21,708 bases of DNA from Albibeggiatoa sp964388965. GTDB lineage: Bacteria; Pseudomonadota; Gammaproteobacteria; Beggiatoales; Beggiatoaceae. Each line of letters starts with the position of its first letter. Within the stretch, counting starts at the first letter, position 1. A program made the translations under genes and the position numbers. Location of the stretch: assembly GCA_964388965.1 (NCBI GenBank), contig CAYMCP010000061.1:1-21708 (forward strand), read 5' to 3'. Positions 9,143 through 15,199 of this stretch are shown piece after piece. A model generated the notes under the pieces. That model did not search any database. It was not told the origin of the DNA and was given only the letters and a program-made list of their open reading frames with translations.

Positions 9143-9502
9143 ATGGAAATTTATAAACAATTCAGTATTGAAGCAGCGCATTTTTTACCCAATGTGGCAC
9201 AAGGTCATAAGTGTCGCAGGCTGCATGGTCATTCTTTTCAAATCACTTTGGTCGTTTGTGGTGATGTGGATAAAAAAATGGGTTGGGTAGTTGATTTTGC
9301 CGATATTAAACAAGCATTTAAACCAATTTATGAGCAACTTGATCATCATTTCTTGAATGAGGTTGAGGGGTTAGAAAATCCAACAAGTGAAAATCTGGCG
9401 CGCTGGATTTGGCAGCGTTTAAAACCTATTCTGCCGCAATTATGTCGGATTGAAATCAAGGAAACTTGTACAAGTGGTTGTATTTATCGCGGAGAAGCCT
9501 AA
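9143..9502 (+). CDS. queD: 6-carboxytetrahydropterin synthase (QueD)
   Basis: A 119-residue enzyme of the PTPS/QueD family, the usual length. QueD converts dihydroneopterin triphosphate to 6-carboxy-tetrahydropterin, the second step of the 7-deazaguanine (queuosine) pathway, in the cytoplasm. The zinc ligands are visible: His13 in FSIEAAHF, and His28 and His30 in RLHGHSF. The catalytic cysteine is Cys24 (HKCRRLHGH), and the family blocks WVVDFADIK and QLDHHFLN and the terminal ETCTSGCIYRGE follow. The short CxxxHGH form is that of QueD rather than eukaryotic PTPS. The ATG at 9143 was chosen because the in-frame TTG at 9080 lies inside the promoter and would add 21 residues foreign to the family. 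No Shine-Dalgarno sequence is obvious. Other queuosine genes are not in the window. Confidence 0.93.
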   Translation: MEIYKQFSIEAAHFLPNVAQGHKCRRLHGHSFQITLVVCGDVDKKMGWVVDFADIKQAFKPIYEQLDHHFLNEVEGLENPTSENLARWIWQRLKPILPQLCRIEIKETCTSGCIYRGEA

Positions 9503-9516
9503 TACAAGATACAAAT

Positions 9517-9563
9517 TTGGACGCTGGTGCGTCCAATTGGGTGACGAGACAGTGCATCGTCAC
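9517..9563. repeat. Paired perfect hairpins between convergent genes
   Basis: Two inverted repeats sit 4 bases apart. The first has 8-base arms (TTGGACGC 9517-9524, GCGTCCAA 9529-9536) with a 4-base loop. The second has 7-base arms (GTGACGA 9541-9547, TCGTCAC 9557-9563) with a 9-base loop. They lie between the ends of queD and the methyltransferase gene, so they may act as a two-way terminator, although no clean T tract follows. GC-rich paired stems in an AT-rich gap also fit a REP-like dispersed repeat. Confidence 0.6.
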
Positions 9564-9588
9564 AAGGAAAAATTTACACTTCAATAAT

Positions 9589-11175
9589 TTACGCAATTAA
9601 TAACGCATTTTTAGCAACATCAGCTAGAATATTTTTTACTGCATTCGTTAGAGTCGCTTGAATTGCTTGCGCTTTAGTTTCTCCTGCCGGCAACTTACTC
9701 TCATCAATTTGCACTTGTAATTTACCCTGTTGGACTTGCTCGTTTAATATGGCAATCAAATCATCAATCGTGTGCTCACCGTCTAAATGTGGGAAAAGAA
9801 ACGCGGTTAAACCATCAACTTCACCTGTTTTGCACTGTAAATTTGCCATAATTTTACCGTTTTTTAATTGCCAACGCGCTAATGGACTAGCAACAGGATA
9901 CGCGCTAATTTCTGTTACAAATGCAGGCGTATAAGCTACCAACTCAATGACATTATCAACATAAAGTCGCAGTAATTCCTCCGCTAATACTTGATGATAA
10001 ATCGCAATATTGGCTTGAGAATCATTTTTCAATTGCATTTTTTCCAATACACTGTTGAATAAATCCTCAAAGGGCAATGGTTTTGGATATAACTGACCCA
10101 AATAATTAACCGCTGTTTGCGTTAACGTGTGTTTAACTTCAATACGTTGTTCCAATTGAGTCTTAAAATATGCAGGTCTAGGCTCAACAATTAATGATGA
10201 AATATTGGTTTCTGGCGTTAAATTAGCAGCAATTTGCAATTTAGCTAACGATTGCCAATCTATATTTGGTTCAATCTGATGCTGGGCATGGCATAAAATA
10301 GAACTACGATAACTACGATTAAATAAAAAATCATAGTATTGCTCACGTATAATTCTGTCTTGTTTTGCCAATTGTTCAAAAATACGTTGATGTTTGGTTT
10401 TTATGTTTAAATTGCTACGAAAATCCACATCCGTCACGTAGAGCAATTGATGTTGCTCCAATTTAGTAATAAATTCATGGAAATACAACGGTTGATTTAT
10501 ACCTTCTAAGTATTCATGAAATAAATAATCATCAGCTTGTTCACTTAAAGCTTGTAGTCGTTCTTGTAAAAATATACCGTAGAAACTTTGTTGCTCCTTT
10601 CCAATATCGGCGGCAATTTGCAGTAAACCGCGTGCTTCTGTAATACGATTTTGAATAGAGCTATTATCAATGTGTTGTTGGTGATAACGCATCATATCTA
10701 AGGTGGTTTTGAGCATATTCCAACCCGGAAGCGTATTGTAACTAATACTCGCTAACCCATTGGTAGCAAGGTTATTTTTACAAATAGATAAAATTTTATC
10801 TTGTAGGGTTTCAGGTATCCATGAAAATAAACCGTGTACAGAAATATAGTCAAATTTTCCTAATTCATCATTAACATCAATTAAATCTATTTGTTTAAGT
10901 GTGACATTACGCAACCCAATTTCATCAACAACTTGTTGAGCTGTAGTCAGTTGCTTTTCGGAAATATCGATTCCCCAGCATTCCGTTTCGGGTAAACTTT
11001 GCGCAATAGCGATAATATTTGTGCCATCGCCGCAACCAATTTCTAAAATACGTGCTCTTTTGAGAATCGGTGGATTAAAACCATGTAATGTGCTTAGGCT
11101 CGCCAGAGCATTAGGTTGATAATCGTAGCCTAAAACAGAATGATAAGGGAGTTCATCATAACTACTATTTGTCAT
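9589..11175 (-). CDS. SAM-dependent methyltransferase with regulatory domain (PKMT-like)
   Basis: A 528-residue class I methyltransferase. The N-terminus carries the YDELPYHS motif seen in proteins with a methyltransferase regulatory domain. The SAM site is RILEIGCGDGTN (motif I, about 42-53), with the acidic WGIDIS strand about 20 residues on and DYISVHGLFSWIPE after it. The block ISYNTLPGWNMLKTTLDMM at about 145-165 is typical of the family. The middle and C-terminal parts (about 220-520) match the layout of the regulatory region plus a winged-helix-like tail. Rickettsial lysine methyltransferases that modify outer-membrane protein OmpB share this architecture, so a protein lysine substrate is possible. 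The substrate cannot be read from the sequence. The gene is transcribed alone and converges with queD. The ATG at 11175 has only a weak GGA upstream. Confidence 0.8.
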   Translation of the reverse strand: MTNSSYDELPYHSVLGYDYQPNALASLSTLHGFNPPILKRARILEIGCGDGTNIIAIAQSLPETECWGIDISEKQLTTAQQVVDEIGLRNVTLKQIDLIDVNDELGKFDYISVHGLFSWIPETLQDKILSICKNNLATNGLASISYNTLPGWNMLKTTLDMMRYHQQHIDNSSIQNRITEARGLLQIAADIGKEQQSFYGIFLQERLQALSEQADDYLFHEYLEGINQPLYFHEFITKLEQHQLLYVTDVDFRSNLNIKTKHQRIFEQLAKQDRIIREQYYDFLFNRSYRSSILCHAQHQIEPNIDWQSLAKLQIAANLTPETNISSLIVEPRPAYFKTQLEQRIEVKHTLTQTAVNYLGQLYPKPLPFEDLFNSVLEKMQLKNDSQANIAIYHQVLAEELLRLYVDNVIELVAYTPAFVTEISAYPVASPLARWQLKNGKIMANLQCKTGEVDGLTAFLFPHLDGEHTIDDLIAILNEQVQQGKLQVQIDESKLPAGETKAQAIQATLTNAVKNILADVAKNALLIA

Positions 11176-11295
11176 TTTTATTCCATTAACTTATATCAAG
11201 TTGGGTAGATATTAGCGTATTTATCAATGTTTTCCAAATTATTCGTGATATTTAGTTGTGTGATAATATCAAGCTTGCACATAGAATTTGTTTGA

Positions 11296-11490
11296 TACAC
11301 GGCTCATTTTCCGATCTTAACTAGAAATAGCACTTACATACAGCGTTGGGATAAAGATTTATTTGTGGATTTTGGTGATTACATTTCCACAAGTCCACCG
11401 ATTTATACACATCCGCTAATTGCGATTGACAATGTTTATCAGCCATTAACGGGAAGTGTAACGGTAGAGCAAATACGTCCAAATCATTAA
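11296..11490 (+). pseudogene. Unidentified coding remnant (C-terminal 64 codons)
   Basis: A 64-codon open stretch ends in TAA at 11488-11490, 6 bases from the convergent hydrolase gene. The translation has balanced composition (YTAHFPILTRNSTYIQRWDK followed by DLFVDFGDYISTSPPIY, ending VEQIRPNH). It has no ATG, the only possible alternative start (a GTG) comes after most of the motif-like part, and a TGA lies just upstream. I read it as the C-terminal end of a gene whose front has been lost. I could not assign the family. Confidence 0.4.
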
Positions 11491-11496
11491 AATAGC

Positions 11497-12306
11497 TTAA
11501 TTAAATTCTGATTCGGGGAAATGGATTGCTAGTAAATTAACGAGCATGACACCGTCCGCAGGCTGTAGGTAGTGTCCGCCACCTGTGGGAATGGTTAATG
11601 CGCGACTACGTAAAGCAGGTATATTATTCATATCTTGGCTATAAGCTGGTACGAGTGATGTCCAGAAACTATCTTCATTAGCGCGCACAATCGAAATATA
11701 ACGCGCTTTAGGGTGTGCTGTACGATTTAAGTGAAATAATGGTGTCGCAGGATATTCACGGCTCAGTTCCCAGTATAAATCACGCGAACGATTAATTGTG
11801 TCTAATCCTATTAACGGTGTAATCCAACTTATTGGACTATCGGCGACCCATTTGCCAATTTCAGCTTTTTCTGTACCTAAATGCGGACTCGCTATGCTAA
11901 TTAGACCGACGATTGGAAATTGATTGTTGACCATGCTCAAACGTGCGATTACACCGCCTAGCGAGTGTCCAATTAAAATGATTTTATCGTCAGTATGTGC
12001 TCTTTGAATGCCGGTTAAAAAGTAATCTAACCATTGCGCTTGTACTGGCAAAGGTGCTTCGGAAGGTAAAGTAATGGTATACAAGTGTCGGTCTGAAGGA
12101 TAAGCCGCACCAGTAGGCGGTAATGCAGCATTTGGGAATAGGTGTCCTTGATCTTGCCAGCCTGCTTGCTGTAAATGTGGCACAATACCAGCAGTTCGCC
12201 AACCCATGCCTTCGCTCCAATACCCATGTATTAATACTAGCACTTGTCCTGCGTGGGCAATATTTAGGAATGTAAGTAAAAAGAGGGTGATAATAAATTT
12301 ATACAT
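11497..12306 (-). CDS. Secreted alpha/beta hydrolase (lipase/esterase-like)
   Basis: A 269-residue serine hydrolase with an N-terminal signal peptide (MYKFIITLFLLTFLNIAHA, likely cleaved after residue 19). The oxyanion-side motif LIHGYW (25-30) and nucleophile elbow GHSLGG with Ser115 are clear, followed by SIASPHLGT, typical of lipase- and PGAP1-like enzymes. The catalytic His is probably in GGGHYLQPADG near the C-terminus. The start is decided by the ribosome site. AAGGAG (12319-12314) is 7 bases before the ATG at 12306 but only 1 base before another ATG at 12312. The frame is open further upstream to 12381, but those codons are an out-of-frame reading of a gltB fragment. The start overlaps the end of that fragment's frame by 8 bases, so translational coupling is possible. 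The substrate is unknown. Confidence 0.8.
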   Translation of the reverse strand: MYKFIITLFLLTFLNIAHAGQVLVLIHGYWSEGMGWRTAGIVPHLQQAGWQDQGHLFPNAALPPTGAAYPSDRHLYTITLPSEAPLPVQAQWLDYFLTGIQRAHTDDKIILIGHSLGGVIARLSMVNNQFPIVGLISIASPHLGTEKAEIGKWVADSPISWITPLIGLDTINRSRDLYWELSREYPATPLFHLNRTAHPKARYISIVRANEDSFWTSLVPAYSQDMNNIPALRSRALTIPTGGGHYLQPADGVMLVNLLAIHFPESEFN

Positions 12307-12439
12307 ACGCATACTCCTTAATATCAAGCAAAATCGCTGTCGATACCAGCCAGTGACTGGGTTTTTCATCCATTTGAGCAATCAGGCCGAAGCCACAACT
12401 GTCTTTTTCAAAACTCGGTTGATAAAGTCCTTTGAGCAT
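12299..12439 (-). pseudogene. gltB: 5' fragment of glutamate synthase large subunit gene
   Basis: Reading from ATG 12439, 46 codons run to a TAA at 12301-12299. The first 36 or so are recognisably the N-terminus of GltB: MLKGLYQPSFEKD, then SCGFGLIAQMDEKPSHWLV. They include Cys15, which in intact enzymes becomes the N-terminal nucleophile of the glutamine amidotransferase domain after propeptide removal. After SHWLVSTAI (about 12332) the match stops and the sequence enters the ribosome site of the hydrolase gene. An intact gltB product has about 1500 residues, so this is a truncated remnant. Its start and possibly its promoter may now drive the hydrolase, with the short leader peptide coupled to it. 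Confidence 0.75.
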
Positions 12440-12452
12440 ACCTCACCCTTTT

Positions 12453-12495
12453 CAGTTATCAGTTACCAGTTATTCAGTGAACAATTATCAATGAG
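12453..12495. repeat. Degenerate heptamer tandem repeat
   Basis: Six consecutive 7-8 base units derived from CAGTTAT/CAGTTAC: cagttat, cagttac, cagttatt, cagtgaa, caattat, caatgag. They lie about 15 bases upstream of the gltB fragment start. Function is unknown; it could be an operator region or a short repeat. Confidence 0.6.
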
Positions 12496-12614
12496 CGTGA
12501 CATTCACTTATAAACTGCTACTTTATCTTAGTTTTTCCTATATTTCTAGTGTGTCTAGTTGTTTGGTAAGAGCAAAATTTTATAGGATTGTTGGAATGTT
12601 GTCACGGGTTTGAT

Positions 12615-12786
12615 TTTAGACTTAACCACACTAAAACATCCAAACCAAACTCAAAAAACCATCAACATAGACTTTCCCATCTGGATGCTTGAATCTTTAG
12701 ATAAAGAAGCCAATCGTATTGGAGTTACACGTCAATCAATTATAAAAATGTGGCTAGCTGAAAGATTAAATATTTGTCATCAATAG
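12615..12786 (+). pseudogene. 5'-truncated copy of the brnA antitoxin gene
   Basis: Bases 12615-12786 are identical to 14220-14391, the last 57 codons of the intact brnA gene including its stop. The copy lacks the first 20 codons but keeps the whole ribbon-helix-helix region (QKTINIDFPIWMLESLDKEA, then RIGVTRQSIIKMWLAERL). A TTG at 12610 could in principle start it in frame, without a ribosome site. It could therefore be a dead fragment or an expressed orphan antitoxin. The identity continues past the stop, to 12849. Confidence 0.8.
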
Positions 12787-12849
12787 CTATCAACAAGCGG
12801 TGGATTAGGCTATATTGATATTTAAAGTTTGCTGAACATTATCACCTGT
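12615..12849. repeat. 235-bp exact direct repeat, left copy
   Basis: Base-for-base identical to 14220-14454, at an offset of 1605 bases. It covers the brnA C-terminal region and the first part of the spacer. The intervening segment holds mntA, hepT and brnT. Recombination between the copies would excise that segment and leave one brnA copy. Confidence 0.9.
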
Positions 12850-12903
12850 TGCCACATTCGACTTATCAGTATTTCCAGTATTCACAGCACGTTTGTCATT
12901 CAT
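12805..12903 (-). CDS. Small reverse-strand frame in spacer repeat, copy A (32 aa)
   Basis: ATG at 12903 to TAA at 12807-12805. The peptide begins MNDKRAVNTGNTDKSNVA and ends TGDNVQQTLNINIA. An AGG lies about 9 bases before the ATG. The Asn/Gly/Thr-rich TGDNVQQ pattern resembles short repetitive leaders seen ahead of some bacterial conflict-system proteins, but I cannot assign a family. The frame recurs at 14410-14508 and, with a changed tail, at 13620-13796. It may be a real small protein or a by-product of a duplicated spacer. Confidence 0.35.
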   Translation of the reverse strand: MNDKRAVNTGNTDKSNVATGDNVQQTLNINIA

Positions 12904-13000
12904 CACGCTAACCTGAAATGGTTTCGTTTTATGGTGGACTCGACTAAAATATTAACTACCAATCCTAACGCAGAAATGAAGATTTAAGAGAAATGATTGA
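12833..13000. repeat. Spacer repeat, copy A right part (matches copy B)
   Basis: Bases 12833-12941 are identical to 13726-13834. Similarity continues to about 13000, with a few substitutions and an 8-base insertion in this copy near 12975. The repeat precedes mntA here and brnT at the other copy, so the same upstream segment serves two different toxin-antitoxin pairs. Confidence 0.85.
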
Positions 13001-13024
13001 GGTTTAAAAGAAGGAATGTAAGCA

Positions 13025-13324
13025 ATGAACAACCCCTCATTAACAGAAATCATTGAAACGTTGCGCCAACATAAAACCCACTTGCAAAAACGTTATGATA
13101 TTCGTCGTTTAGCTGTATTTGGTTCTCGTGCTAGAAATGAACAACACGCAGATAGTGATATTGATATTCTTGTGCAACTGGGAAGTAAACCACTTGGGCT
13201 ACAATATTTTTCATTAGTACGAGAGATTGCCGCCCTCTTTCCAATCAAAATCGATGTTGTGTCACAAAATGCCTTAAAGCCTCAATACTTTGCAGAAATT
13301 CAAAAAGATTTACACGATGTCTAA
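13025..13324 (+). CDS. mntA: MNT-domain nucleotidyltransferase antitoxin
   Basis: A 99-residue minimal nucleotidyltransferase, the antitoxin of MNT-HEPN modules. In the characterised Shewanella system MntA adds AMP units to a tyrosine of HepT and so silences the RNase. The signature GSX10DXD is exact: Gly33-Ser34, then Asp45 and Asp47 (VFGSRARNEQHADSDIDILV), with a third acidic residue, Asp77, in IKIDVV. AAGGA at 13011-13015 provides a ribosome site about 9 bases before the ATG. The gene overlaps hepT by 8 bases, the normal coupled arrangement. Upstream lies spacer repeat copy A. The first 91 bases of the gene plus its ribosome site are duplicated as a dead copy at 15200-15321. Confidence 0.93.
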   Translation: MNNPSLTEIIETLRQHKTHLQKRYDIRRLAVFGSRARNEQHADSDIDILVQLGSKPLGLQYFSLVREIAALFPIKIDVVSQNALKPQYFAEIQKDLHDV

Positions 13325-13655
13325 AAGAAATGAACAATTGTTAATAGCAGATATTTTACAAGCGATAAATAAAATTGAGCGTTATCTTGCCAATATGTCT
13401 TATGAAACTTTTCTGACTGATGAGAAAACGATTGATGCTGTGGTTAGAAATTTTGAAATTATTGGAGAAGCCGCAAACCAAATCCCCCAAACCTTTGTAG
13501 AACAGCACCCAGAAATTCCTTGGCGAGATTTATCAGACTTCCGAAATGTATTAATTCATGCTTACTTTGGTGTTGATTTGCAAATGGTTTGGCAAATCGT
13601 TGAACTTGATTTAAATACATTAAAAAAGCAAATACAAAATATACAAAAGGCTTAA
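13317..13655 (+). CDS. hepT: HEPN-domain RNase toxin (DUF86 family)
   Basis: A 112-residue HEPN toxin. The catalytic and modification motif RX4HXY is intact: Arg76-Asn77, His81 and Tyr83 (FRNVLIHAYFGVD). In characterised MntA-HepT pairs the Arg and His form the RNase site and the Tyr is the AMPylation target. Upstream family blocks VRNFEIIGEAANQIP (43-57) and PEIPWRDLSDFRN are present. The ATG at 13317 overlaps the end of mntA by 8 bases. A longer frame opens at 13290 but would start inside mntA without a ribosome site. All key residues are present, so the pair looks functional. Confidence 0.92.
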   Translation: MSKRNEQLLIADILQAINKIERYLANMSYETFLTDEKTIDAVVRNFEIIGEAANQIPQTFVEQHPEIPWRDLSDFRNVLIHAYFGVDLQMVWQIVELDLNTLKKQIQNIQKA

Positions 13656-13796
13656 TTTAAAACAAAACGTAAATAGCGCAGAAGTAGAAATGCTGTGATG
13701 CGTCGTGTTGATATGTAAAATCTGTTGAACATTATCACCTGTTGCCACATTCGACTTATCAGTATTTCCAGTATTCACAGCACGTTTGTCATTCAT
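13620..13796 (-). pseudogene. Small reverse-strand frame, copy B with altered tail
   Basis: From ATG 13796 the first 26 residues match copy A (MNDKRAVNTGNTDKSNVA, then TGDNVQQ). The tail then becomes unrelated and runs antisense into the end of hepT, stopping at 13622-13620. The shared part ends where the spacer repeat ends, so this is probably a truncated copy broken when the mntA-hepT segment joined the repeat. Confidence 0.4.
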
Positions 13797-13893
13797 CACG
13801 CTAACCTGAAATGGTTTCGTTTTATGGTGGACTCAACTAAAATATTAACTATCAATCCTAATACAGATTTAAGAGAAATGATTGAGGCTTTGA
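13726..13893. repeat. Spacer repeat, copy B
   Basis: Partner of 12833-13000, lying between hepT and the first brnT. It carries the start of the small reverse-strand frame and a short forward frame that ends just before brnT. Confidence 0.85.
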
Positions 13894-13904
13894 AGAAGAT
13901 TTGA
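13824..13904 (+). pseudogene. 26-codon forward frame before brnT, possible antitoxin N-terminal remnant
   Basis: ATG 13824 to TGA 13902-13904, only 3 bases before the brnT start. The peptide begins MVDSTKILTINPNTDL and continues REMIEALKKI. A TINP-x-TDL start followed by a helix resembles the N-terminus of small antitoxins paired with PIN toxins, though the match is too short to be sure. The same frame at 12931 (copy A) is cut to 18 codons by an 8-base insertion. It could be a remnant or a coupled leader peptide for brnT. Confidence 0.35.
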
Positions 13905-13907
13905 TAA

Positions 13908-14180
13908 ATGCACTATTTTGAATTTGATCAACAAAAACGCATATCTAATCTAGCTAAACATGGTATCGACTTTATTGATGCTCAAGCACTTTGGGAAGAT
14001 GGAAATCTCATTGAAATTCAAGCGAAATCAGAAAGTGAGCCGTGTTTTTTAATAATAGGTCGTATCACCAACAAACATTGGTCAGCAATTATTACTTACC
14101 GCCACCAAAATATTAGAATTATATCAGTTCGGCGTTCCCGTAAATCAGAGGTAGCACTTTATGAAAGCAGAAGACTTTGA
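13908..14180 (+). CDS. brnT: BrnT family toxin (first pair)
   Basis: A 90-residue BrnT toxin, an RNase of RelE-like fold that blocks growth until bound by BrnA. Family features are plain: a FEFDQQKRISNLAKHGIDF start in which the KHG is conserved, an ALWED strand, and the C-terminal IRIISVRRSRKSEVALYE. The last block carries the conserved R-x-S/A-R-x-x-E pattern. It overlaps its brnA partner by 20 bases. Upstream is spacer repeat copy B with a short frame ending 3 bases before this start, and GAAGAAG is the only ribosome-site-like sequence. The toxin comes before the antitoxin, the normal order for brnTA. Confidence 0.9.
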   Translation: MHYFEFDQQKRISNLAKHGIDFIDAQALWEDGNLIEIQAKSESEPCFLIIGRITNKHWSAIITYRHQNIRIISVRRSRKSEVALYESRRL

Positions 14181-14391
14181 TAAAAAATTTGATGATAATG
14201 AAGAAGATATTATTGGAGATTTAGACTTAACCACACTAAAACATCCAAACCAAACTCAAAAAACCATCAACATAGACTTTCCCATCTGGATGCTTGAATC
14301 TTTAGATAAAGAAGCCAATCGTATTGGAGTTACACGTCAATCAATTATAAAAATGTGGCTAGCTGAAAGATTAAATATTTGTCATCAATAG
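14161..14391 (+). CDS. brnA: BrnA-like ribbon-helix-helix antitoxin (first pair)
   Basis: A 76-residue CopG/Arc-type antitoxin. The acidic N-terminal 26 residues are probably flexible and toxin-binding. The ribbon-helix-helix domain follows: the DNA-contacting strand QKTINIDFP, then helices WMLESLDKEANRIG and TRQSIIKMWLAERL. AGAGG at 14147-14151 is about 9 bases before the ATG. BrnA proteins repress their own operon together with BrnT. The gene is shorter than the second brnA in the window and not obviously similar to it, so the two pairs are unlikely to be recent copies of each other. The last 57 codons are duplicated exactly at 12615-12786. Confidence 0.88.
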   Translation: MKAEDFDKKFDDNEEDIIGDLDLTTLKHPNQTQKTINIDFPIWMLESLDKEANRIGVTRQSIIKMWLAERLNICHQ

Positions 14392-14454
14392 CTATCAACA
14401 AGCGGTGGATTAGGCTATATTGATATTTAAAGTTTGCTGAACATTATCACCTGT
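14220..14454. repeat. 235-bp exact direct repeat, right copy
   Basis: Partner of 12615-12849. Beyond 14454 the two copies diverge, first by single substitutions and then, past about 14510, almost completely. Confidence 0.9.
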
Positions 14455-14508
14455 CGCCACATTCGACTGATTAATATTTTCAGTATTCACAGCACGTTCA
14501 TCATTCAT
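14410..14508 (-). CDS. Small reverse-strand frame in spacer repeat, copy C (32 aa)
   Basis: ATG 14508 to TAA 14412-14410, the same length as copy A with no insertions or deletions. It begins MNDERAVNTENINQSNVA and ends TGDNVQQTLNINIA. Against copy A there are five amino-acid changes and only two silent ones, all in the N-terminal half, so selection to keep the N-terminus is not evident. The last 14 residues are identical. Confidence 0.3.
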   Translation of the reverse strand: MNDERAVNTENINQSNVATGDNVQQTLNINIA

Positions 14509-14618
14509 CACACTAATTTAATATAGTTTCGTTGTTTGGAGTATAACAAAGCGAACAACCTAGCTCTATCCATTCTCCTGCTCTTTATCTATATTCTTTT
14601 TGTAGCTACAATTAATCT

Positions 14619-14894
14619 ATGAAAATTGAATTCGATTCCACTAAAGATGCCACTAACTGCCGCAAACATGGCGTGTCATTGGCATTGGCATCGAAACTCG
14701 ATTGGGATGCTGCGTTGGTATGGGTTGATGAGCGTTATGGTTATGATGAAATGCGCATGATTGCACTTGCTCCCGAAACAAACACTTTGTACTACGTGGC
14801 TTTTATTGAACACGATGATGTTTACAGAATTATCAGTCTACGTTGCGCAACCCGCCGGGAGGCTCAATACTATGTCAAAAACATCTACCGCTAA
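14619..14894 (+). CDS. brnT: BrnT family toxin (second pair)
   Basis: A 91-residue BrnT. It starts MKIEFDSTKDATNCRKHGVS, has the LDWDAALVWVDERYGYDE centre typical of the better-studied BrnT branch, and ends VYRIISLRCATRREAQYYV. In the final block the usual second Arg/Lys-rich motif is RCATRREAQYY. It overlaps brnA by 23 bases. A TACAAT hexamer at 14607-14612 lies so close to the ATG that transcription from it would give a nearly leaderless message; its -35 match is poor. It differs strongly from the first BrnT and was probably acquired independently. Confidence 0.92.
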   Translation: MKIEFDSTKDATNCRKHGVSLALASKLDWDAALVWVDERYGYDEMRMIALAPETNTLYYVAFIEHDDVYRIISLRCATRREAQYYVKNIYR

Positions 14895-15165
14895 ATGTAT
14901 CAATATTCGTTTGCCATCTGAGGCTGAAGATAGATGGATTACGGAAGCTGCTAACAGCGATCCTGATGCTTTACCACTGACAGATGAACAACTGGAAGCC
15001 ATGCTACCTGCGCAGTCAGTCTTGAAAACACAGCACGAAAAAGTGCTTATTTCTATGCGTTATAGCCCCGAAGTAGTGGATTATTTCAAGGCAACTGGAC
15101 AGGGTTGGCAAACACGCATGGATGAAGTTTTACGAGAGTATGTCAATTTACACAAAAATGAATGA
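14872..15165 (+). CDS. brnA: BrnA family antitoxin (second pair)
   Basis: A 97-residue BrnA antitoxin. The start at ATG 14872 is supported by GGGAGG at 14858-14863. The frame is open further upstream, but that stretch overlaps most of brnT in another frame. The N-terminus (KCINIRLPSEAEDRWITEAA) is followed by a toxin-contact region (DPDALPLTDEQLEAMLPA) and the C-terminal DNA-binding part: VLISMRYSPEVVDYFKATG, then GWQTRMDEVLREYV. The last segment is a hallmark of BrnA/DUF4415 antitoxins. The pair looks intact and functional. Confidence 0.92.
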   Translation: MSKTSTAKCINIRLPSEAEDRWITEAANSDPDALPLTDEQLEAMLPAQSVLKTQHEKVLISMRYSPEVVDYFKATGQGWQTRMDEVLREYVNLHKNE

Positions 15166-15199
15166 ACTGAATCCAAAAAAAGCTTAAGCAAAACCAGAA

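Noticed and set aside
12206..12613. A 135-codon forward frame overlapping the hydrolase start
   Set aside because: It runs antisense through the hydrolase signal peptide and the gltB fragment, both of which have clear coding identity on the reverse strand.
12805..14508. Spacer repeats as integron attC sites, with toxin-antitoxin pairs as cassettes
   Set aside because: Toxin-antitoxin cassettes with repeats between them suggest an integron, but I could not find paired RYYYAAC and GTTRRRY core sites or a folded attC-like palindrome in the repeats, and no integrase gene is present.
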